Positions 16,007 through 22,563 of a DNA stretch of 64,000 nt are shown one piece after another; position 1 is the stretch's first letter, and each line of letters starts with the position of its first letter. The DNA is taken from assembly GCF_003601925.1 (NCBI RefSeq), contig NZ_QZWH01000010.1, positions 1-64,000 of the forward strand, in the 5' to 3' direction. The position numbers were made by a program, and so were the translations under genes. Below the pieces are notes generated by a model. The model did not search any database. It saw only the letters and a list, made by a program, of their open reading frames with translations, and was not told the origin of the DNA. This DNA comes from Buttiauxella izardii. Its GTDB lineage: Bacteria > Pseudomonadota > Gammaproteobacteria > Enterobacterales > Enterobacteriaceae.

Positions 16007-18820
16007 TTACTTCTCGTGCGAATCTCCTGATAGCCAGCCAATAATGCCCACTCTGGCTATCTTCTCTTTCTCCGCTGCTGGAAGTACCCGGTTAAACTCC
16101 TTCCATGCATGAAGCTGGGACAGGCGCTTATCAAAGTGATTGACGATCTTATCCTGAGTTGCTGCTGGTGGCTTAGTTCTGGCAGCCGCGACCATATCTT
16201 TCCATACAGGGCTGGTCATTAAATCCTGAACCGCCTCGGCTCCGGTTCTTCTCGTCGCTGCCTTGGCCCCCATATGAGAAGCAATGGATGTATTAAGTAC
16301 CGGGCCCACCACCGGAACATGCCCCATTGCTGTTGCGATTAATGCCATCTTCCCGTGCTTTGATAACTGGTCAACAAATCCCCCTGGCTGGTCAAATTTT
16401 TGGAGGAACCCGTTTAGCTTGCCGTTCGGAATATGGAAACGGTTAGTTGCCTTAACCTCACGCCCGAAAGTATAAAAACTCTCAAGCTCGCGCATTGTCT
16501 GTGGTGGAAGCTCTTTCGCCAGCAGTCGCACCGTCCCTTTGCGCTTCAGCTCACCATAGAAATCTACCAGCCCATTGATGTTTTCAGCCAAATCAGAGCG
16601 GCTACCTTTCCGCAGCATGTCGCGCATTCCGGTAGCAATGAGCTGGCTACGCATCTCTTTGTCAGGCATCGAGCGCATAAGCTGAGTGAATGGCTTTGTA
16701 TTGCCGCTATACAGTCCATCAAGGGCGTTCTTGGCCTTAACCGTCACATCTCCTGTGAGATCTTTACCAAGCAGATTATGAACGCGCTTTTCCATCATCT
16801 TACGCTGTGCGGTAACGGCATTGGCGGCCTTTATCTGATCTCCAAACCCAGCCGCAATTGCTACAGAGTCACGATCTTTGGAAAGCACTGAATAAAGCTG
16901 GCTGAGGTTTCTTTCCTCTGTACTGCCAAAAAGAGTTTTCGATTTATCCAGCTCAGCGCCAACGAGTGACCTCATATTTTTCAGGCGTTGATAGGTTAAT
17001 GGGCCGCTGTTCTCTGACATGGGCGATATGGCGTCATACACCTTTTTTTCGACCGTAGAGAGGTGTTGATACCCGCCAACATCATCAGCCATGGTATCAA
17101 GCGCATTACGTGTATTAACCGCGTCAACCTGTGTACGTGGCGATAGTCCCTCATTCACTGGTTTATAAAGCTCGTCCTCTTTGGCCTTCAATGCTTTTCG
17201 CGTGGTTTCAAAACTGGTTTTGAATTTATCGTCCATCGCCAGTCTGTCAGGCATCGCCCCGGCATCATCAATTATCTTTGATGCTCGCTCCGAGATACGT
17301 TTAATACTGTCGCGCTTCACTGCTGCCAGCGCCGATTCATCCTGAGAGGCAAGACCCATCTGCACAGCTTTAAATGCGTCATTGCCTGATGTGTACGCCT
17401 CAAGCATATCGTTGGGATCAAGGCCGAGTTGTTTAGCGGCATCTATAGTTTCTTGCTTCGGCTGGATATCGTTAATCACCTCAGCAATACGCCCTTCATT
17501 GCCAGACTGAGCCGCTTTTCCGTAGCTGGCTGCCGTCGCGTTAGTTGTTTCAGGCCCCGCTTGGGTAACGTTTGGCGCGGTAGCCATATCGGGCGCTGCT
17601 GCGTTCATTGTGGACTGTGCGCCAGCATCAGCATCCTGACCGGCACCACGAATAGCATTAACAACCTTCTGCCCACTTCTTACCATCGCTCTACCAGCCG
17701 TGGATCCAGCAAGCCCCAGCGCGGTTTCCTGTGCAAACTTAGCTGGGTCAATTTGTCCATTCTCTTGCGAGGCCACCAGCGTACCCGGCAAGTTTTCAGA
17801 CAGCATACCTGCAACCTGTGTGGCTGCTCGTTGTGCGCGGGGAGCATTTGCAACTGAGGCAGTTGCGGCTGCGGTTTTTTCTGCGGCCACTCCGGGTATC
17901 AGGTACGGGCCAATCTCCTCCCCAATTTTTGCGTAAGGGTCTGTCGGACGGTCAACAGGACGTGATACAGGTGAAAGCGGAATGTATGTGCCATCACCCA
18001 TGCCAAGCTGCTTTCCTGCCCATGCTCCTGCTGATTGGGCCGCATTCATCACCCCGATCCCGGCATCCATCACATCAAACGGTATGTTTGCAATTCCGCG
18101 AGCAGCCTGCTCCGGCGCGGCCTTCATTTCTGGCGACAGATACTCCATTTCTGGATTCAGATTCGACTGCGCAACCTCTGGTTGCTGCTCGCCAGGGGAA
18201 GTATTAGACAGGAACTGCGCGCGCTTTTCTTCCCATGAGCTTGCTGTTGGTCTTCCCGCCTGCTGATTGGTGAATTGCGCACGCCTGGATTCCCAAGCTG
18301 ATGTATCACCTACAGCCGAGATAGCATTATCCAGCTCACCATAATCAGGCTGCTGGAGTTCCTTTCGTGCTGGACGCTTTGCAGACTGAGCATACTGAAG
18401 TGCTTCGCTATCTTCGGGAATAATCCCCGCATCTGAAAACTTCTGGAGATAGTTGGCGGTTTCATCTGGCAGGGTCGTTTTGCCGTTTCTGACAGCGTTC
18501 ATTCTGCCATTGCCGGAGTTGTATCCAGCTATAGCCATACCAATATCGCCAAACCTTTTCATTCCACGGTTAAGGTGTGCGGCTGCGATGCTCAGTTGCT
18601 GCTTGTAGGGTAATGAAGCAGGGTCTACGCCACTCATCCCGGCGTCGGTCATAGCAGAGGGCATCAACTGTGCATAACCGCGAGCACCTTTGCTGGATGT
18701 GACATCTCCTTTTCCCCCAGACTCTGTATGAACAAGAGTTTCCATTGTTCCCTGCGGGAAGCCGTATTTGTTGTCGAGATTTCTGGCGAATGACGCCTGT
18801 GAATCATTCAATCTCGCCAT
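16007..18820 (-). CDS. gp16-like DNA-ejection protein with lytic transglycosylase domain
   Basis: 937 residues, far longer than P22 gp16 (609). Residues about 10-130 are a soluble lytic transglycosylase: catalytic Glu33 in HTESGG, SKGARGYAQLMP at 43-54, and AGYNSG at 98-103. A linker with repeated SWEEKRAQF-type phrases follows, then a long Ala-rich helical body with hydrophobic segments (for example FDVMDAGIGVMNAAQSAG), as expected for a protein ejected ahead of the phage DNA that helps form a channel through the envelope. It is the last gene of the ejection operon, overlapping gp20 by one base (TAATG). Confidence 0.85.
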   Translation of the reverse strand: MARLNDSQASFARNLDNKYGFPQGTMETLVHTESGGKGDVTSSKGARGYAQLMPSAMTDAGMSGVDPASLPYKQQLSIAAAHLNRGMKRFGDIGMAIAGYNSGNGRMNAVRNGKTTLPDETANYLQKFSDAGIIPEDSEALQYAQSAKRPARKELQQPDYGELDNAISAVGDTSAWESRRAQFTNQQAGRPTASSWEEKRAQFLSNTSPGEQQPEVAQSNLNPEMEYLSPEMKAAPEQAARGIANIPFDVMDAGIGVMNAAQSAGAWAGKQLGMGDGTYIPLSPVSRPVDRPTDPYAKIGEEIGPYLIPGVAAEKTAAATASVANAPRAQRAATQVAGMLSENLPGTLVASQENGQIDPAKFAQETALGLAGSTAGRAMVRSGQKVVNAIRGAGQDADAGAQSTMNAAAPDMATAPNVTQAGPETTNATAASYGKAAQSGNEGRIAEVINDIQPKQETIDAAKQLGLDPNDMLEAYTSGNDAFKAVQMGLASQDESALAAVKRDSIKRISERASKIIDDAGAMPDRLAMDDKFKTSFETTRKALKAKEDELYKPVNEGLSPRTQVDAVNTRNALDTMADDVGGYQHLSTVEKKVYDAISPMSENSGPLTYQRLKNMRSLVGAELDKSKTLFGSTEERNLSQLYSVLSKDRDSVAIAAGFGDQIKAANAVTAQRKMMEKRVHNLLGKDLTGDVTVKAKNALDGLYSGNTKPFTQLMRSMPDKEMRSQLIATGMRDMLRKGSRSDLAENINGLVDFYGELKRKGTVRLLAKELPPQTMRELESFYTFGREVKATNRFHIPNGKLNGFLQKFDQPGGFVDQLSKHGKMALIATAMGHVPVVGPVLNTSIASHMGAKAATRRTGAEAVQDLMTSPVWKDMVAAARTKPPAATQDKIVNHFDKRLSQLHAWKEFNRVLPAAEKEKIARVGIIGWLSGDSHEK

Positions 18821-20169
18821 TACATGCCACCATTGAGCTGTGCCTGATAATAACCCTCTGGCAGGTAGCCATGAGCCGTGACGTACTCTTTCACCAGTGA
18901 AGGATCTTGCATCAACATCTGAACATCTGTGGTTTCGTCTTTTGATTTAGTGACCGGGATACCAAGATCGGATATCTGGCGCTTTTGCATGCGCATAATA
19001 GCGTTTTGGCTTTTATTCAATTCCCGCACAAAGTCAGTGTTGCTGGTGGCATTTTTCAGGCCAGTCTGTGCTTGCATTAGCGCCGTTCGCTCCCCCTCTG
19101 TTGGGTTCCCACCAAACGTACCGCGCAGGGCTGGAAGCACCACCTTCAGGTTGTATTCGTTTGATTTGGCAGCAAGCGTTTTAGTGTCGTCTGATAAATT
19201 CGGTAATACACCGAGCACTCCACCCTGGTTGCGACTTACCGCGGTAGGGTGAGCTCCAACAATTGAGGAGAGTTCTCGGCCCACGCCGAGAGCCTGATTC
19301 AGGCTGTCGAGATTGCCAGCCACAGTATTGATTTTGTCAGTCTGTTTTTCAGTCTTCGCCTGCTGAACCTTCGTTATCTCGTTATTAATTTTCTCACGTT
19401 CAACATCATTGGTTTCCTTGCCAAGACGGGCTTTGAGAACCATTTCACGAGTTCTAAGCTGGTTGTCAGACTGAGCCTTATATTGATCCAGGTCTAAACG
19501 CTCATCACCTTGTCTTACAACCTGCACAGCGTTATAGGCATTAGTGTTGGCATTTTGCTGTGCCACGCCCTGCGCTTGCTGCTTATCTCTCACGCCAAAA
19601 TAGCTGTTAGGGTCAGCGTGAAGATGAATAAGGTCTGTCATCTGGTTAAAGCCTTGCGGGTTCTGTTGCCATGACTGATAAACCTCTTGAGGGGTCAAGC
19701 CAAGACGCTGTAATACTGGTTCAGCTCCTTGTGCCGCATTAATCACGGCTTGCGGGTCGTTACTTTGTGATGCCAGGCGAAGATTCATCGCAGCGCTGGC
19801 AGTTTGCTTGTTCTGCTCGGCATCAACGAAACCCATTTGCTTTTGGGCATCCTCCAGGAATTGAGGGTATTGCGCGAATAGTTTTTGTACTGCCTCCTTA
19901 TCGTTATTTGCTACTGCCGCACCCACCTTGGATTGGTAGTCTTTCTTTTGCTGCGCCATTTCCGCTTGCTGCAAACCCATTCGGACATCACCAAATCCCT
20001 TTACCGCCTGTAATCCAATATTGTTCTGGCCTGCACGCTCCCGGTCGTTGTTGTCACGGATGTATGCCATAGTCCGATCAACATCACTGGCTTGCGGTGC
20101 GTTGGTATTATTCATCCCAATGCCACCAAGCAAGCCACCTGGATTACCATTTTGTTGCCATGTAGCCAT
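18820..20169 (-). CDS. gp20-like DNA-ejection protein
   Basis: 449 residues (P22 gp20: 471). The body is Gln/Ala/Asn-rich and mostly helical with coiled-coil stretches (about residues 215-290), and the C-terminus GYLPEGYYQAQLNGG fits the family. In P22 gp20 is carried in the virion and enters the cell with the DNA. Its place between gp7 and gp16 supports the assignment more than any single motif. Confidence 0.8.
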   Translation of the reverse strand: MATWQQNGNPGGLLGGIGMNNTNAPQASDVDRTMAYIRDNNDRERAGQNNIGLQAVKGFGDVRMGLQQAEMAQQKKDYQSKVGAAVANNDKEAVQKLFAQYPQFLEDAQKQMGFVDAEQNKQTASAAMNLRLASQSNDPQAVINAAQGAEPVLQRLGLTPQEVYQSWQQNPQGFNQMTDLIHLHADPNSYFGVRDKQQAQGVAQQNANTNAYNAVQVVRQGDERLDLDQYKAQSDNQLRTREMVLKARLGKETNDVEREKINNEITKVQQAKTEKQTDKINTVAGNLDSLNQALGVGRELSSIVGAHPTAVSRNQGGVLGVLPNLSDDTKTLAAKSNEYNLKVVLPALRGTFGGNPTEGERTALMQAQTGLKNATSNTDFVRELNKSQNAIMRMQKRQISDLGIPVTKSKDETTDVQMLMQDPSLVKEYVTAHGYLPEGYYQAQLNGGM

Positions 20170-20177
20170 TTCTCACC

Positions 20178-20822
20178 TCAGAATAAAGTTGATGCTCCGC
20201 CGATCACGCCGCCAGCTATCGCTCCGTATGGCCCACCAATCTGCGCACCCATTGCGGCCCCAGAAGCGGCTCCCATTGCAAAGCCGCCGAGTTTAGATGG
20301 CTTGTTAGCATTAGCTGCGGAAATTCCCGCCTGCTGCTGCGCTAACTGCCCGGCATTGTTGGCGTAGGATTGCCCGGCATTCATCTGCCCGGTTAACGCG
20401 CCGAATCCCATATTCGCCAAGTTTTGATAGTTATTCATCTGACCACCAAGCCAGGCCTGCCCAAGTGTTGGAGCAATAGATGCCATCTGGTTGCTGGTTG
20501 CCGTGGAACCAAGCCCTCCAGTTGCCTCTGCTGCTGCCAAATTCTGATAGCGAGCCTGATCTGCCATCATTTTGTATTGGTCAGAATTGTAAAACTGCCC
20601 TAAAGCATTAGCCTGACCGCCAAGAGTGGATAAATTCTGTAACTGGCTAACCCCCTCCTGTGCAAGTGGCGTGAACGGGGCAAGATTTGCCAGCGTCGTC
20701 TGCCATTGCTCACGTTGAAGCTGAGTAGCCTTTTCTGTTGCCTTGGCAGCGCCTCCATCCCCGCCACCTTTGCAGTAGACGGCCTTGTTGAGATGCTTGC
20801 TTGCGATTTGATGAATTAGCAT
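20178..20822 (-). CDS. gp7-like DNA-ejection protein
   Basis: 214 residues (P22 gp7: 229). Recognisable by NSDQYKMMADQARYQNLAAA, EATGGLGSTATSNQMASIAP and NYQNLANMGFGALTGQM, and by a glycine-rich C-terminal membrane-type segment (GAASGAAMGAQIGGPYGAIA). In P22 the first 20 residues of gp7 are removed; the N-terminal MLIHQIASKHLNKAVYCKGG here may be the matching propeptide. It overlaps the gp14-like gene by 7 bp. Confidence 0.85.
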   Translation of the reverse strand: MLIHQIASKHLNKAVYCKGGGDGGAAKATEKATQLQREQWQTTLANLAPFTPLAQEGVSQLQNLSTLGGQANALGQFYNSDQYKMMADQARYQNLAAAEATGGLGSTATSNQMASIAPTLGQAWLGGQMNNYQNLANMGFGALTGQMNAGQSYANNAGQLAQQQAGISAANANKPSKLGGFAMGAASGAAMGAQIGGPYGAIAGGVIGGASTLF

Positions 20823-21277
20823 TTGATTAGATCCTTGTACTGATTGCGGCAGAGTTGATACAACGTCACCCCTACAGGGTTTCCGTTGCTGATGTAGGCA
20901 TCATCAAGGTGTCCAACGCGAGTTGCGCCAAGCAAGCGGATAATTGCGCGTCCGTATTTGGTTGTATCGGGAACCATGGTGATGCTGTTTGTGAAAGGGG
21001 AGTTTTCGAGAAGCCATTTGCAGAATAAGCGGTGTCCCTGGAGAGCATATTCACCACGGAAACCGGGGGAGTAGATGGCGTGGCATTCAACTACCATATG
21101 CCAGAAGCTGCGCACCTCATGGACTCCGACAAGTAACACGCCCTCGTACACGCCAAGGTAAAGCGCTTCAGGTTTTATCAGGTAGCTCCCCCCTGTACCC
21201 ACAATATTTCCTGTATTGCTGCGGTCATTGAGAAAGGCCTGTAAGCGCAATGGGTCATCAATGATTTTTAGTTTCAT
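20816..21277 (-). CDS. gp14-like protein, DUF2824 (N-acetyltransferase-like)
   Basis: 153 residues. The protein begins KIIDDPLRLQAFLNDRSNTG and contains VHEVRSFWHMVVECHAIYSP and NSITMVPDTTKYGRAIIRLL, matching the P22 gp14 family by memory. Gp14 is a head-assembly protein of P22 located immediately before gp7, and its fold resembles GNAT acetyltransferases. Here it opens the ejection cassette behind a tiny RHH gene. Confidence 0.85.
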   Translation of the reverse strand: MKLKIIDDPLRLQAFLNDRSNTGNIVGTGGSYLIKPEALYLGVYEGVLLVGVHEVRSFWHMVVECHAIYSPGFRGEYALQGHRLFCKWLLENSPFTNSITMVPDTTKYGRAIIRLLGATRVGHLDDAYISNGNPVGVTLYQLCRNQYKDLIKC

Positions 21278-21297
21278 GCGCTATCTCCTGACGGATT

Positions 21298-21465
21298 TCA
21301 CATCGCTGAAGCTAGGGCTTTATTCACCAGGCTACGCACAATGGCATTAAGTGAAGGAGCCAGATTAAGCGGCGATTTGCTGCGTTCTTCGTCCTGAATG
21401 CGCTTAACTTCTGCCATTTGCTCTTTGGTGAGTAACACCGGTTTAAAGTTTGGGTTCTGTGCCAT
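21298..21465 (-). CDS. 55-residue putative RHH-like regulator leading the ejection operon
   Basis: The frame from ATG 21465 to TGA 21298-21300 has a good GAGAGAGG ribosome site six bases upstream. The protein begins MAQNPNFKPVLLTKEQMAEV and ends PSLNAIVRSLVNKALASAM. The first part could form a strand, the last a helix pair, as in small Arc-type RHH repressors, but the match is weak. It is followed 20 bp later by the gp14-like gene and preceded by a promoter with a palindromic operator, so it is the first gene of the ejection operon. Confidence 0.55.
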   Translation of the reverse strand: MAQNPNFKPVLLTKEQMAEVKRIQDEERSKSPLNLAPSLNAIVRSLVNKALASAM

Positions 21466-21479
21466 TTCATGCCTCTCTC

Positions 21480-21527
21480 TGTATGTTTATACAGGTCAAT
21501 AATATTTCATAAAACGCAACGTAACAA
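21480..21527 (-). promoter_or_regulatory. Promoter and operator of the ejection operon
   Basis: On the minus strand TTGTTA (21527-21522) and TATTAT (21504-21499) are separated by 17 bp. Five bases past the -10 begins TGTATAAACATACA (21493-21480), with TGTAT/ATACA arms placed over the expected start point. Its first seven bases equal those of the palindrome at the RHH gene promoter (11555). Confidence 0.6.
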
Positions 21528-21560
21528 ACAATCATTGCAAATTATGCAATACAAGGCCGT

Positions 21561-21584
21561 AAAAAAAGCCACCGTTCTGGTGGC
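21561..21584 (-). terminator. Intrinsic terminator ending the replication operon
   Basis: On the minus strand GGCCACC-AGAAC-GGTGGC is followed by TTTTTTT. It separates the primase/SSB operon from the ejection operon. Confidence 0.85.
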
Positions 21585-21641
21585 CTGTGAAGTAGCGCTG
21601 GTATCTGGAAACATCAGCAAAATATTTTGCCGGTGATAAGG

Positions 21642-21912
21642 CTAATTCTTTTTGCCGGATAGCCGGAATGCTTCTCCGCCTGGCTGCGCTATTCCCATGC
21701 GGTGCTGTGTCTCTTTTGCTGCTCTGCTTAGGCCACCAAAGTTCTCTGCCTGCTGCGGTGGCAGCCTGGCGAGATCAATACATCTGGCTCTGCGTGATGC
21801 TATCCACTCCCGATCGTTCTCACTGGCGCACTGCTCGAGCACTTCCAGCCAGCGTGATGCGGCACGGCGGTATAACCTTTTTGCTTCCAGTTCTTCGGCC
21901 GTCTTTCACCAT
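21642..21912 (-). pseudogene. PerC-like regulator gene with a +1 frameshift
   Basis: The ATG at 21912 follows ssb closely (AAGGGAAAGAGAG upstream) but reads only MVKDG before leaving the conserved frame. The next frame reads without ATG as EELEAKRLYRRAASRWLEVL, then EQCASENDREWIASRRARCI, to the stop at 21642. The RRAASRWLEV phrase is typical of the PerC-like family found in enterobacterial mobile elements. Removing one base of GGCC at about 21898 would give MVKDAEELEAKRL. I therefore call a frameshifted gene of about 89 residues; a sequencing error is the alternative. Confidence 0.55.
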
Positions 21913-21926
21913 CTCTCTTTCCCTTG

Positions 21927-22361
21927 TCAGAACGGCGCTTCATCGTCAAGCTGTGGGCGCTGGTCAAATTCATCACTCTGCTGCTGGCTGGCATGATTCA
22001 GGGCGCTGGTGGCCTGACCTTGTGAGCCTTTCTTACCACCGGGACGTGCTGTCCTGGCGCTAATCACGCTGTCGGCTATAACCTGCGGCTGCTCCTTCTG
22101 TACGCCGTCCTGTCCTGCCCACTGGTTTAACTGCATGTTGCCGGCAACGCTTATCAGATCGCCTTTCTGGTGCTTCGCCAGCAGTTCGGCCTGTTTGCCA
22201 AATGCCACAACGCCCAGCCAGTAAGTGGCTTCACCGTTCGGTCCCGTATGGCAGGGCAGAGATACCGCTAGTCGCGCCATTGTCATTTGCTTGTCGTTCG
22301 CTGTAGTGCGGGTCTGGGGATCTGCCACCAGCCGCCCGTATGCTGAAATCTGTGCTGTCAT
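21927..22361 (-). CDS. ssb: Single-stranded DNA-binding protein
   Basis: 144 residues, ATG at 22361 with GAGGAAG upstream. An OB-fold of about 105 residues (begins MTAQISAYGRLVADPQTRTT; includes VVAFGKQAELLAKHQKGDLI and VAGNMQLNQW) is followed by an acidic tip DDEAPF, close to the DDxxPF tail that recruits replication proteins. It lies just downstream of the primase gene and the iteron cluster, as part of the element's own replication module rather than the host ssb. Confidence 0.85.
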   Translation of the reverse strand: MTAQISAYGRLVADPQTRTTANDKQMTMARLAVSLPCHTGPNGEATYWLGVVAFGKQAELLAKHQKGDLISVAGNMQLNQWAGQDGVQKEQPQVIADSVISARTARPGGKKGSQGQATSALNHASQQQSDEFDQRPQLDDEAPF

Positions 22362-22426
22362 TTTTCATCTTCCTCATGATCTACGTGACATTGCCAAGGT
22401 AATTCAGGCCGCAATGGTCATTTTCT

Positions 22427-22523
22427 GGGATAACTTGGGATAACTTTGGGATAAATTGAATACTATTAACTAACTGTAATATAAGCATTCATATTTAACT
22501 TATCCCGCTATCCCACTTATCCC
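22427..22523. other. Iteron cluster 2 (ori/crr-like)
   Basis: GGGATAA starts at 22427, 22437 and 22448, about one helical turn apart. TTATCCC starts at 22500 and 22517, with a one-mismatch copy (CTATCCC) at 22508. The groups face each other over about 45 A+T-rich bases. The site lies between the primase and ssb genes and mirrors cluster 1 at 11262-11366. Confidence 0.6.
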
Positions 22524-22563
22524 AGACATTTACTCGCGTATGAGAGATTTATAACTGGCTGGC

